Shown: positions 45,917 through 58,780, numbered from the stretch's first letter. The stretch: DNA of 64,000 bases from Lonicera japonica (GCA_021464415.1 JAKCWG010000723.1:1-64000); one strand, 5' to 3'. Notes: generated by a model from the letters alone, not told the origin. Made by a program: numbers and translations.

Positions 45917-46644
45917 AATTTCATTAATTATTTTAAGGATTCAATTTGTATTTATCAAATAAGTCTATATAGGATGGTTTGACCTCCACCTAGACCTCCC
46001 AATCTTAGACAAATGAAATGTTATGATTTATCGAGCTAAACTCCTTATAGTTGGCCATTTTCATAATCAAGTCATTTGCCTAGGGGAAACTAATAATGAG
46101 TTCTTAAATGCCTAGTTTAAATTTATGCCTTTTCTTTTTGTGTATTTTAAGTTTGAATCATGGTTGATATTATATGGGAATGGGTTGCACTTGCTTCACA
46201 CCCTTTGTCACAAGATAAAAATGAGAGATACACTTGTGTTGATATTTGTTTACACCCTTTCTTTATATGGCATTTATATGGGAATGGTTTGCTTTTGCTC
46301 CACACCCTTTTGCTTAGAAATGGGTAAAATACTCAACACTTAGGAATTGTATTAAGAACATTGAGTGAGGTTGATTCTACATAACTTTGCAAAACAAAAG
46401 AATTCTATAATGCCTTAGTCTTTTCTCATCTATTGTTACATCATTTTAATTTTTATTGCAAGACTTTAAAATCAAACATTAAAATCAACCAATTAAATTC
46501 TCTTAACAAAACCTTGGACTCGTAATCACCACATCGTCTTTCCGACTATTCTTGTGGTTCGATACTTGGACTTACCAAGTATTATAACTTGACAACATGC
46601 ACTTGGGTATCTAAGCCCGAAAGTATTTTCGGCGCGTCATTTTG

Positions 46645-47798
46645 ACACGTAATGTAGATATATTTATTGTGCACACTATGTTTTTTTACGCCAAAATTTG
46701 TAAAATGAATAGTGTTTAAGAATGTCAAATTAATTCATTGTTGTTATATGCTTATGTACTGACAATCAGCATCGGCATAGTTAGAAAATTTTCTTATTAG
46801 ATCTCTCAAAAACAGAAAGAAGGAATTTGATTGCAAAATCTGCTGACCCTACTACAATAATATACAAACAGAGGGAATTTTTGTAATAAAAATATACAAG
46901 GCCATGGTAGTAATTTAATCAGGTAGAGTATGGCTTAAATTGGGCTCTCGGAGCCTACCTTATCATGGGTGTAGACTCAATTCGGCCTGCCCTTTGAGAT
47001 CTGTGCATATATAGCTTGATTTTTATTTACAGGAAAAAAAAATTAGAATTTATAAGTGAAGAGAATTTTAGTTTTTTTGTTAATCACTTTTGTGTTGTAA
47101 TTTTAAAAGTTTTTTTTTTTTTTTTTTTCAAGTGGATGGAGATACTCATGTATAACGTGACAAATAATAAATATTGAAACGAAGTTATACAAATGTTACA
47201 GATAATTTTTATTTTTTTAGCACTTAATATTATGACATATTTTTTTCCGGCACATAGCGTTGGAAAAGATCATCATTAATGGTAACTTTGTTTACATTAG
47301 ATTGCATGGTGTGTATGGCATTTTGAAACACAGGTCTAAATTCAATGAATCGTTTTTACAAGTTTTGTAGTGAAAATTTCTAAATGTAGATCGTGAATCT
47401 TAGTATGCATAATATATATATCATGATTAATTTTTAGTTATCATGAAGCCGCGCTCCATGACAGTTGAAAAATGCGCCAATTTTTCTAAATTGCAAGCAA
47501 ATCAACAAAGATTCAATTTAACAACACTTTAATAAACTCCTCTTTTGTATATATACCTTTCCCATTGTATTTTTGCTGTGCTTGAGGTCTAATTTACCAA
47601 TTTTACTGTCAGAGAGTTCCGGTAAATAATATGAGTAAACAAGGGCAACCAATCGTAATTAGAATCTTTAATAAAAACTTCAAAATGAGTCCTACAAATA
47701 TAATGCTAATAATTTTGCAGTATCTTGTGTGTGTATATAAATTCTACATGTAGCCTCATCAAATGCATTTTTGAAAGTCAAGACTATAAGTAAGAGTA
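46645..47798. other. gene-free AT-rich stretch
   Basis: No coding region or repeat boundary recognised. A poly-T run of about 20 lies at 47109-47128. Confidence 0.6.
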
Positions 47799-47803
47799 TT
47801 TCC

Positions 47804-48150
47804 TGTTAAGCATGATATTCATTTCGGTTCCTTCTCCTAACAGCTTAAGCTTTTGGGAGAGATGGTTCCTAACATGGAATCAGAGCTTGGCTCTCTGGGA
47901 GGTCCAAGGTTCAAACCTTGGCACCTCCATCCCCCATCCATTAATCTACTCTCCACGTGCAAGTATGGGGTTGCACGTTCATTTCCTTTTTGTTAATCTG
48001 CTCTCCACGTGCAAGTATGGGGTTGCACGTGAGGGAGGGTGTTAAGCATGATATTCATTTCGGTTCCTTCTCCCAACAGCTTAAGCTATGATATTCATTT
48101 CGGTTCCTTCTCCCAACAGCTTAAGCTTTTGAGAGAGATGGTTCCTAACA
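47804..48150 (+). mobile_element. 347-bp miniature LTR retrotransposon (SMART/TRIM type)
   Basis: Perfect 5-bp TSD tttcc (47799-47803, 48151-48155). The 5' LTR, 47804-47874 (71 bp), runs TGTTAAGC to CCTAACA. The primer-binding site TGGAATCAGAGC (47875-47886) differs by one base from the initiator-Met site. The polypurine tract gagggaggg is at 48031-48039. The 3' LTR, 48040-48150 (111 bp), is the same sequence with an internal duplication of about 40 bp. The interior has no coding potential. Everything needed for mobilisation in trans is present in 347 bp. Confidence 0.93.
47887..48030. repeat. interior of miniature element: T-arm-like hairpin and duplicated hairpin unit
   Basis: ggtccaaggttcaaacctt (near 47902-47920) folds on itself and contains ggttcaaac, close to a tRNA B box. 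A unit of about 37 bp (ctctccacgtgcaagtatgg then ggttgcacg) occurs twice (about 47950-47980 and 48001-48030), each with complementary cgtgcaa/ttgcacg arms. Confidence 0.75.
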
Positions 48151-48155
48151 TTTCC

Positions 48156-51107
48156 GATGGTTGTGTAAATATTAAGGTTAAATTTGATGTGTCAATCCAT
48201 TTTTAAACAAAACTTCAATCATAAAAAAATTGTACTCCAGTGGTAGATTTGCAAATTCTTGTGTAAAATTTGAAATAACCAATAAGATACCAACACAGGT
48301 TAAATGTCAATTTACACAATTTAATATTATTTTTTATTGATTTTTTCTATGCATAATTTTACCATAACAATGGATCTTGTTTTAATTGTAGGTCTTGATC
48401 AGTAGATTTCAAATATGGAATTTTTATGAAAATATATATTTTATATTAAAAATTATGATAATTTAAAGTTTTATGAAAAATCGGAGGATAGAGAATGCTA
48501 ACGTGGCGGTGCAAATTAGAGGTGTATTTTACACGTATGTTTTATGCAAAATGCAAATTAAAAAGACTGCTGGAGATAAAATATTTTACAAATTGTATAA
48601 ACTTTACACTAAACAAAATTATAGAAGTCTATTGGCCGGAGATTCCCTAATGTCTTGTGAATCCCTTAATTTCAGTGTAAAATAGGATGTTGTTGACCAA
48701 AGCGGGAAGGGGCTTGATCTAGTATCCGCAAGCTGGCCCAGGTGAACCAAATGAAGCTGTTTGAAATTGGGATGTTATTTCGAATATACCAAATTAGCCA
48801 AAATAAAATGTTTAATACCAATTTTACAATTTGCCAACTGATATTTGAAATTAAAAACCAATACCAAACCTCTTGGCATTACGAGTGTCTAAAAGACTTA
48901 CAAATTAGGTATTTTGGTGTGGTACAATTTAGACTAATGTTTTTTAAGTGTTAGAAATAAGATGCTTATGGTTCATCCTACAACTTGAAAAATAAATTAA
49001 AATAAAAAAAATGCAGAGCATGTATAGTCCAATTTTACAAATGTCAGCATTTATTAGTTTTACTTTAATTTACTCATATCAAACTTACGCAATTCATTTA
49101 ACTAGATACTCGAATTTGTGGCAAACTCTATGCTTTACTATTATACATATTAATTTTATAAATTTATAATATGTACGTACTTGTATTAATTTGTTCAAGT
49201 ATCAATAGCATGATATTTTTATAGTTGAAATCATGTGTTCAAATTATTCTTATTGAAATCACGAGATCATCTGATCATGTCCTATTATTAACATTTTTTT
49301 AACAAAATTAACCTTTCAAGGAACAAAAAGATAGAATATTACAAAAAATGCACTTAAATAATTAAATAAATATAGCAAAAGTGAGTCACGCTTAAAATAT
49401 ATTTTAAATTTATGGAGTGACTTTAAAGTAAGGGCAGTGTTCATTATAGCCACCAAAACATTCTCTAACATTAATTTTAACATTGGCCTACTGCAATAGC
49501 TCCAAGTATGTACACATTTACCTGGCGCCATAACACCGAACATGTGCATATTTACTTGGCGCCATTGTACTGAGCTAGTGTATTTTTTTCCCAACTATAA
49601 CTCGGCCCTATCACAGTGAGGTAATGTGCACATAGTCTGTGCTATTGCATCGAATAAATAAAATCGAGTGTTATTAAGTAAAATGATGTGTGTAATTAGC
49701 GTTGCCTTAAATTAATTATTAATAGCCTATACTACTGTTCACCACAAGTATACAGTAAACCAGCAATGGATTTGGCTCATAATCATACCATGCTGCTATG
49801 TTATTTTTTTTGTGAGTTACCCCACGGGGTGTCCGAGTTAGCTTTTGTACATCTCAACTATATAATCTTTGCTCACGGTACGTGGTTACTGTTGGGCAAG
49901 CATTATTTCCACAATGCTGGGTGTGAGAATCTGTAAATGTGACCCCCCGAGTCTCAACCTCAAGTTTGGGGATCTGTAACATTGGAAGAAATTTTGTTGA
50001 TTTATTTGTCTCTATGTGATGATAATTCATATCGTGTGTCCTTCTATCATATTCTAGATGCAGAAATGTTCGTTCAGAGTCTCCAATACATTTTACGAGA
50101 AAATAAGCAAAAAAGTTATGTAAGGAGAAACGCTACAGATAAGCCTTTTCCTTACACGTTTATTTATGAAACTAGGATTCTGTAGGGTTCGAGAACTATA
50201 TTACTGATTGGAAAGGTGCTAAGCACCCATTTTGCCCTTTCAGTTGCTAGTGGTATTTATATGTTTATTCTATGTTAGAAAACTTGGATACTTTCATTGA
50301 TGTTTTACTACTTTATAGGAATCTGTCATGAAAACCTAATTTTGGGGAAAACGGGAAAATAAATGAAAACATTTTATTCCATGATCCAATGTTTGATTTT
50401 GTCAAAGTTTGATTACTAGTGACAGAAGTTTATCTTAGCTATTTGAAATCATGAGATTGATTCAGTATTGTTTCCTTAGACAACAAATATCAATTATCTC
50501 GTTTGGTTAGTTAAGAAAATATCGGATCTTATCGGAACTGTTTTGATATGTAATTAAACTTTTGAGGAAAGTGTATCAGATATGTTATAGTTTATATAGA
50601 AGACAAAATATATCCGAGTTGAATTCTTAGGTAATAATCTATCAGTTCAGGTCTTAAAAGCTTGCTTTAGTCGGATGATACTGGCCTTACTTCTTCTGGT
50701 TTTACAATTGATTTTATTAGAGTTTTGAAAAGAATTTTTCTTTGAAAACGATAGAATATCTATAACTTGGCAATAAGTTTATCCAACTAGAAAGTGGACC
50801 AAAAAAAATATATATAAAGTCTACATTCATGAATAATCGTAAATACATATGCAGATATAATAAAATTATAGAAGAGACTTTACATACCTTCTTGACGATA
50901 TATATATAAGAATAAAAGAGAGAAAATATAATACGACAAATAAAACCTTTGGCGGATATCAGCTTTTCTTCTTCAGATGATTTGGCGATTCGATTCCAGA
51001 ATATGACACTCCGAGTGTTAAGAATGGCCTTAAGAATTCTCCAGAAATCAGATGATTATAAAATGAACTTGAAATAGTTTGAAAATCAAAAAATTAGGGG
51101 ACGATTG
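48156..51107. other. gene-free AT-rich stretch, possible unclassified repeat near 49816-49980
   Basis: No gene recognised. 49816-49980 (acggggtgtccgagttagc and following) has the look of a dispersed plant repeat, but I find no termini or TSD in the window. Short open frames here have no motif. Confidence 0.4.
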
Positions 51108-53797
51108 GTAGTGCAACATATATACAAATAGTGCAATGCAACGCACAAATAACATGTCGAACCTAATCGCTAGGACACCCATCCTAGTATTTGAAAGCTA
51201 CTTGAACAAACTATGATTGTTCTACCTCTTCGGTCCGCCTATTACTTATATCTATAAAACTTATGGTTGAACGAGGTAGTCTACTTTATCTGTTTCATGT
51301 AACTAAGATCAATAGATTCTTAAGGTTCATTATGTTATGGCATTTATTACATTCACAATACTAATCCACATCCACAATGCTCATTATTTAGTGTTTCAGT
51401 ATGAATATTAGTATATTATGGAAACGAGCCATTTTATCAACTCATTAATAATTTACTCTAAGTTCTATAATATAGTATAGCCTATTTAATCGCACGTTCT
51501 TTGTGTACGTCATGCAATCCAACTCTGTACATCAAAGGGCCACGCTAGTCCACCGACGATCACTTAGGTCAATAACAATATCATATGGGAAGTTTATACT
51601 AGCAACTAGAGATATAATGGAAACAATAATCAGGTAAGGGTCAACATCCTCACATCTCTATTGTAAAGTCTTAAGCATACACCCTGCTCACACTAGGATT
51701 AGAGCATTAGTTCCTGAAGGACACCAAGCTTTAAACTAATCATATCTCTTCCAAGTGAGCGAACTGCCCAGGGACTTGGTCTTAACTTGTAATTCATTTG
51801 GAGTTAAGCCCACGGAGACTACGCTCTAAATAATTAATAAGAAGAACATCCGTATAAGCAAGTTCCTCTGATGATGGAACTACCTTAGGATATTTCACAT
51901 AAGTGTAGGGCCACTACTTCTTGAGATACACACTCCTGTTGATAGAGCCACATGAATTAATCCGCAAGCCAGAGAAACTATTAAACGTAGGACTACGACT
52001 ACACATCCGCGAGAAGGCAATATACATCAATATGATAACATAAATAGGCAGCTACAACGGTATAGTATAGGCTATAACCCTGAATCAGTTGGGGCTCTAA
52101 CCCACAATTAGTACTGGTGCTTAATCATAGTGGCTACGACTGCTGCGGTTATAACTATACTCAATGGGCTACAACCTAATCATATAGTAAGGTTACAAAC
52201 CTCCATGGTACGGCTATAACTTTACAATTAATGTCCACATAGATAATTGGCCAAAACATCAATCAACAACATGTATGTACAACATAGAAGTCATAACATC
52301 ATTATCAATATCATTCCAGCACATGTGATCGCATCAACATCAATATATCCATTCATCATTGATATATATTTAAGTATCACACGCCCAACAATCCATCACA
52401 CATATAGAAATCAATATAAGAGGGTAAACATGTCAATCACACGGCATGAACAATGTAGTTCATTCCTTTAGCCTTATCGTAATATCAATCTTATAGCCAA
52501 TAAACTTCTTATCTCTTCCTCCCATTTATGAACGTATTTTAAAAGCATAACTAAGGCCATATAAATTTAATTATTCATCTGTATTAATGTCACCACTTCC
52601 CATGTGCGTTGCAAAGCCCATTAGTGTAATTCATATGTTTTATACTCTACGTTAGTCATTTACCGCATTCTTGTAATACCCGGCCATTCATTGTCACTCT
52701 TGTAATTTTTACATCATTCAAGTCTCATTCTAATGTAGGGTTACTCTTTCATAATATTTATAAATCACGTGGTTATGCACCAATTGCTTCTGAAGGACTA
52801 AAGATGTATTGTATGTGATTTCGAGTTCATTATGTAGTTAACAAGTTCTTTACTTAGTTATAAATGTAATAAAAAAGGCCAGTACCCAGACCCTTAAGTC
52901 CCGACATCATACCAAGTGTATTGTGCGTAAATTTAAGGTTCTACGTGTATCTCACATACTACATCATTGTTCTAGCAAAGCTGCATACTAGTTTGGAGGT
53001 TTTACATTTATTATATATATAGTTATATTACACTAGTATACCTCAACTGTCACCACGTGACTTACACCGTACGAATCCGCGCATATAACTCATTTAGGGT
53101 GTAATTATGAAGATTATATAAAATATATAGTCCAAAAGCTTCATTTACATATGTATCTCAAAAGTTAGCGAAAACTAGTATACATCTCATTGGGGTTTTA
53201 TGTCAACACTTAAGATTACGATTAAATATGTGTATTGCTTTTCATAATCATGTTTATTAAGTATTATCTAGCAATTACCCATGATTAATTCAAGGTTAAA
53301 CAACCCAAACCCAGATGTAAACCTAAAACCCAAGGTTTTGTACCAAAAACCTCCAATTTGTATCAAACACTAAATGCAACACATAATATTTAAGAAAATG
53401 AGTTAAATATTATTATTCCCACCTCATATGATGCTTTGAACCAAGCTTGAAACTCCATGGATGGAGGAAAGTTGTTGCCTTAACTTTCTTCAAGCTTTGC
53501 CAAGCTCTCATAGAGAGTTTTGTGAGGAGAAAGATGGTGAATAGTGATGTTGTGGGTGTAATCATTGGATTAAGATGACAATTCCTCTATGATATCTCAC
53601 AAATCTCATATCTCTCTCTAAAATTTTGATTATCTCGAGATTAGTGCCTTAGCAAGTTGTGTATCTAATGTGGCCCAAGTTGGTGTATATTTTGTAATTT
53701 TCTATTTGCTCGTAGGTGTGAAGATCATCGGCCTTCAGAAGATTGATCGAAAGTAAGTTCGGTAGCTTGCAAAATGACTGGAGTGAAGGATCTTAGA

Positions 53798-53896
53798 CCC
53801 ATGACCGATCATGGGTATACCATGATTAATCATGTTATTATTCCTAGCAGCCAATACACTTCCATGATCGATCATGGAAGTGCCATGATCGATCAT
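53798..53896. repeat. CATGATCGATCATG palindrome cluster (LTR copy at 53600)
   Basis: Four palindromes: 53798-53814 (cgatc variant accgatc), 53820-53834 (attaat core), 53860-53879 (perfect, ttcc...ggaa arms) and 53883-53896. They form two pairs, separated by a spacer of about 26 bp. Confidence 0.92.
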
Positions 53897-54855
53897 TGCT
53901 TGGCGAGACACCAACCACCCACTACTTTTGGCCTTATTTTGGGGATTTTTGCTCCCTAGATATTTTCTTTAGCTTATTTTGTAATTGTTTAGCTATATTT
54001 GAGTAGTTTAGGCTTGTAAAAAGCTAGTAAGTAAAACAAGAGATAGAGAGAAGGGATAGCTCTTTTTTAGTTTTTCTTCTTCATTCTTCTTATAAGTTTT
54101 CTTGATTGTAAGAATGATTACGGAGGTTAATTGCGATATAATTTTCGGTGATTAGTAGCTCAATCCATGTTTAAAGTTTGATAAATAATTGTCAATCTTT
54201 TTCTTATTCAATCTTCTCATCCTACAAACTATTTAGATATTTTCATATAAAGATTAGACTCTATATGTCTTATATTTTTAGTTATTGTTTATTAATGATA
54301 ATACAACATATTTGTACGGTTCTAGAAAGCTTGTAGTATTTATGCACCATTTATGGACATTTTTTTCTCTTTGTAGAGATTATGAAGAGTTCTTAAAAAC
54401 TCCATAGATGGTTTATTACTTTGTTCAGCTTATCTTTGATTATTTTAATGATATTTTGAGTGCTTCTTACACTATGTGAGTAATTTAGACTCTTTATTGT
54501 CTATCTGAAGTGATAATCAATTAGTTGACCAATTTATCCTATAAACTTCGGCTTGTTTCATTGTAAAGATTCACTAGTTAATTTTCATTCTTTTAAACCA
54601 TGAGATTTTATATACATGCTTCATTTAAACCTTTTTACAATGAAATTATCATCTCTATTTTGGATTAGCTATGTCGGGAATGGGTTGTTTTATTTCACAC
54701 CCATTGCTAAGAGATAAACTTCACACCCATTACTAAGAGATAAACTCGATAATTTCATGTTTGGTGAAACTTGGTAATTTTCCTTCTCGATATAGCCAAA
54801 ATCGGGGAATGAATTGCTTTGCTTTGCACCCTTTGCTATTAAGGGAAACACTAAT

Positions 54856-55353
54856 TGTAAAGTCCCACATTGGAATGTGGGGGAAACTTGAAGTTCCTTA
54901 TATGTGTACACCTAAGGTTCTCACTAGTAAGAGGACATTGAGGAACCGGGTGTGTGATCTTCGGTGAACCAGGACAAAACCCTGAGGGAATAGGCTACCT
55001 AATTGAAGCTAGAGTGGAGCCACCCAAAGTGGACAATATCTTACTAGGGTTGGGGCCCTGATCGTTATAAATGGTATAAGAGCGGACCCCATAGAGTACG
55101 TTGTGTTGATGAGGGCGTCAGTCCCCATGGAGGGGAGGATGTAAAATCCCACATCGGAATGTGGAGGAAACTTGAAATGATTTATATGTGTACAACTAAG
55201 GTTCCCACTAGTAAGAGGCCCTTGGGGAACCGAGTGTGTGATCCTTGGTGAACCAGGACAAAACACTGAGGGAAAGGGCTACCTAGTTGGAGCTAGAGTG
55301 AAGCCACCCAAAGCAGACAATATCTTGCTAGGGTCGGGGCTCGGGTCATTACG
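54856..55353 (+). mobile_element. TRIM element (498 bp) with 214-bp LTRs
   Basis: Perfect TSD ctaat (54851-54855, 55354-55358). LTR1 54856-55069 and LTR2 55140-55353 are both 214 bp and start TGTAAARTCCCACATYGG. Primer-binding site TGGTATAAGAGC (55072-55083) and purine tract aggggagga (55131-55139) flank a 70-bp interior without genes. The text gacaatatcttrctaggg is shared by many plant TRIMs. It is nested in the gypsy LTR at 53600-55668. There is no 5S rRNA-like segment, so it is not Cassandra. Confidence 0.93.
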
Positions 55354-56378
55354 CTAATTTCTCCATCCATTAGAAAATTGTATGAATATTTTTGTATATA
55401 TGAGATAGTAATCGCCGTTTCTTATATCGTAAGTAACTTCTAAATGCCTTAGTGCTTTCTTAATACTTTTCACTACCAATTTAATTTTATGTTGTTCAAT
55501 ATCCAATGCAATTTACAAAACTAGAAAACCAGAAAAACTGTAAAATCTATATTCCATTCTATACCTTTTCAACTATCCCTGTGAATCGATACTCAGACTT
55601 ATGAGACTATATTAAAACTTAACGGGCTTGCACTCAGGGTACCACAACATACCATTCTAGTGGCATCAGGAGGAGAAATAATGATTTGGGTGCAGAAAAA
55701 TTTGGTTAATGCTCTAGAAAATTCGTCTCCAGGGCTCTAAGATCGATCGTGGAAGCTCTCAGCCAAAGCTTTTGCTTCCCACAGCACTTCCTACTGTTGG
55801 TATTTTAGTCATAACCCCTCGCTCAAAACTCAGATTGGGCTGATCTTTATGTCCACGGAAAGCTAATTTAAAGATATACAACTTCATAAGAGGAACATTC
55901 TTCAAATTCTGGATGGATTAATTTTAGAAATTCGTTGAATACAGCGCTCTGCCACTACGTTACCAAACGATTATATTTTGACGATCGGCTTACTTCACAC
56001 GTAGGTTTGACTATCAAGGAGCATGAATTGGCTTTTGGTCAAAACACGAAAGTTGTAGAATAGATCAAAACCTGACTAATGGCATAAACGGGGAATCCAT
56101 TGGATAAGAAACGGAGAAGTTACAACATCTCAAAGATGGCTAAAAACTTAGAAATCGTGTAAAGTCGAAACATGCGATTAACAAGCCGATTTAATTTGGA
56201 CCACCTGAATTATGAAACGATCATTTATACAAACTTAAGCCACCCAATGTGACATGAATGAGGTGTCAGATCACCTATGTGGAACTTGAATCAAAGATTC
56301 ACCCTTCAAAGTAGAGACTAAGCCTTAACTGGGCTTACAGAAAGGATTAACGTGGAAAATGGGACAAGGGGTATTACA

Positions 56379-57406
56379 TCTGTGTCCAATAAACAAATTT
56401 TATACTCATATACTCTAACTTTTATTTTTGGTTAAAGTATTTTGTGTTTGCAAAAAAAATTGTTGTTGATTTTGTAAGTAATTATTAGTTCTTTATCCTC
56501 TGTTTTGCTTAGTTTATTTAGTACTTTTGATTTGCACCTTTTTCTCTCTATTGCTTAATATATTTTGATGGAATCTTCACACTTTTTATGAAAATTTTGG
56601 TATTACCAAAAAATTACTGAACCAAACCTAAAATTCAGTAACCATAAAATAGGTAACCGATTTAATTTCAGTTCAGCATTGGTAGTGTTTTTTGATATAC
56701 CAAAATATTAGATCGGTAGTGAGTATTACATATTCGGTTTGGTTACCAAATCGAATCCAACTCAAGTTAAAATGGGTGAATTGTAAAAAATTGAATATGT
56801 TAAAATGCTACCAGGGCCTTAATTGAAGTGTACAAAGTGAAATTAACCCTGTAAAGTTTATATTAATTATATTAAATAATATGTCTTGTTTTTAGTTTAG
56901 ATTGAATATTAAGTAACAATGCAAAAAATGATAGAGAGCAAGCAGAAACAAAGACTTGTAATTAGAAAAATTGAGAAAACTGATCTACATTTCAAAGGTT
57001 TTATGAGTCATTCTCTGTTTTCCTATACCCATAATTTGAAAAAAAATATATAAAAAGTTGATCCAAGGCAATAATAATATAAAACGAAGGGTGGTTTAGT
57101 TCTTGGATATATATGATTTTTGTCAAAACAAAGTACCGCCATGAAAGCACATGATACATATAACTTTTTGGAGAAACATTTTGACCTCAAACGCTACGAG
57201 GAATATTGGATATCTCGGCGTCTTCTAATCATCGGGAAATGTTATATAAATGATGTCATAACTTTTCGCAACACTTAAAAAAAAGCGGTAAATCTAATTT
57301 ATTATAATTTTAATAATACGCTAATGCCGAGACACACAACCTCACGACTTTGATCTTATATAAATCTATTGACCTTTTATTAATGAAATGTCAATAATTA
57401 ACATTT
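56379..57406. other. gene-free AT-rich stretch
   Basis: Flank between two LTRs. No gene or clear repeat. cattt at 57402-57406 is a candidate TSD half for the LTR that begins at 57407. Confidence 0.5.
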
Positions 57407-58780
57407 TGACGCCGCTAAAATATTGCATTGTGGAAGCCCAAGTGCAGGCCCGTCAAGTTATAGTATAGTCTCGGAAGAACAAGTATCGATCCACAGTGAT
57501 AGTTGGAAATGCGTGGAGTGGATTATAGATTTTTCGGTTTTTCTGGTTTGTAAAAAGATGGTTTTGAAACAACAGAAAATATAAATTGCTTATGAAAGTT
57601 AATAAGAAAGCACTAAGGCATTGGGGAGTCACTTGCGATACAATAGACGGCGTTTAGTAACTAATTTAAAGATATTCTTATACTTTTCTAAAAGATGGGA
57701 AAATTGATTTTTTCCTTAATAGCAAAGGGGTGCAAAGCAAAGCAACTCATTCCCCATCTTAAGCTATCTCGAGAAGGAAAATAATCAAGTTCCGCTAAAT
57801 ATGAAATTATCGAGTTTATTTCTTAGCAACGGCTGTGAAGTAAAACAACTCATTCCTGATGTAGCTACTCCAAAATAGAAATGATAATTTCATTGTAAAA
57901 AGATTTGACATAAAGCATGTGTATGAAATCTCATGATTAAAAAGAGTGGAAATTAAATAGTGGATCTATACTATGAAAGGAACCAAAATTTACAGAATAA
58001 AATTGCTAATTAATCGATTATCAATTAGGATAGACAATAAAGAGTCTAAATAACATATAGTGTAAGAAGCACTCAAAATATCATTAAATGAATCAAAGAT
58101 GAGTTAAACAAAATTATAAATCATTTAAGGAATTTTTAAGAACTCTTCATAATCTCTACAAAAAGGAAAAAGGATCCATAGATGGGGAAAAGAGGTATAA
58201 GCTTTCTGGAACCATATAAATATGTTGTAGTTTCATTAACCAACAAGAACTATATATACAAGGCATATAAAGTCTAATCTTTAGATGAAAAATACCTAAA
58301 AGCTTGTAAGATGAAAATATTGAAGAAGAAAAAGATTTACAAATATTTAACAAATTTTAAACATGGAATGAGTTAATAATCACCGAAAATTATATCGCAA
58401 TTAACCTCCGTAACCTTAGTAATAGACTACTCCATAATAAATACAAAAACAAATATTATAGAAGAAGAAGTCATTCTTATAATCAAGAACTTACAAGATA
58501 AATGAAGAAAAGTTACAAACTTGAGCTATCACTTCTTTCTAGAACTTGTGTGTGTAAAAACAAAGATAATCCCATTTAGATCATCCCCTCCACCTAAAAC
58601 TAGCCAATGATGTCTAAAAAAATAATAAACTAATACAAGGGAAAAATATCTAGGAATAATAATCCCCAAAATCAGGCAAAAGGTAGTAGGTGGAAGCTGA
58701 CCTCGACTGGCCATGATCGATCATGGAAATCCCATGATTCGTCATGGGTATGGACTTTCTTTACCCATCACTTTTACAAG
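57407..58780 (-). mobile_element. Athila/Tat-like gypsy LTR, distal part
   Basis: Its left end tgacgccgctaaaat corresponds to the terminus tgaggccgctaaaat at 58781, and the two run in parallel (agcccaagtgcaggc, agtctcggaag, gcactaaggc). It stops at acaag (58776-58780), where the next element begins, so a related element inserted into this LTR. Two palindromes remain (58711-58726, 58731-58748) next to the break. Confidence 0.82.
58711..58748. repeat. CATGATCGATCATG palindrome pair
   Basis: CCATGATCGATCATGG at 58711-58726 and a decayed copy (cccatgattcgtcatggg) at 58731-58748. The pair spacing, about 4 bp, matches the other clusters. Confidence 0.92.

Larger units (their letters stand above)
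35010..46639 (+). mobile_element. solo Athila/Tat-like gypsy LTR, split by a Sirevirus-like element
   Basis: Starts TGATAAACGCTTAATATTGTC and ends GGCGCGTCA, with a perfect 5-bp TSD ttttg at 35005-35009 and 46640-46644. Removing the insertion 36016-45916 leaves about 1.7 kb, which is collinear with the minus-strand LTR at 58781-60437 (both begin TGATAAAYGC and contain gggaatggg...cacaccc text). No internal region remains between the halves, so it is a solo LTR. This is the outermost shell of the deepest nest in the window. Confidence 0.9.
53600..55668 (+). mobile_element. Athila/Tat-like gypsy LTR copy holding a TRIM
   Basis: Plus-strand text from about 53629 (tctcgagattagtgcctta) matches the reverse complement of 60250-60370. 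The right end (gtggcatca at 55668) matches the LTR terminus type gcggcctca at 58781. The left edge lacks the TGATAAATG start and is only approximate. Palindromes lie at 53798-53896. No internal region follows, so this is a solo or truncated LTR. Confidence 0.75.
51108..56378 (-). mobile_element. long gypsy LTR, truncated, split by a second gypsy LTR
   Basis: Minus strand starts TGTAATACCCC at 56378. It is collinear with the LTR at 11709 (first part) and with 1808-2094 and 6720-7530 (first and later parts). The distal part down to 51108 matches text seen at 21979-22200, after which similarity stops, so the 3' end is missing. It is interrupted between about 53600 and 55668 by a plus-strand LTR of another family. 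No coding region belongs to it. Confidence 0.8.

Noticed and set aside
47875..47940. Possible tRNA gene
   Set aside because: Only a T-arm-like hairpin and B box are present; no acceptor, D or anticodon arms fold, and the place is the primer-binding site and interior of a miniature LTR element.
53798..53896. CRISPR-like repeat array
   Set aside because: Repeats are palindromes with short irregular spacers inside an LTR of a plant retrotransposon; no cas genes, eukaryotic context.
54856..55353. Cassandra-type TRIM with 5S rRNA
   Set aside because: The LTRs resemble Cassandra-like TRIMs in their start and gacaatatc text, but no 5S box A / box C sequence is seen.
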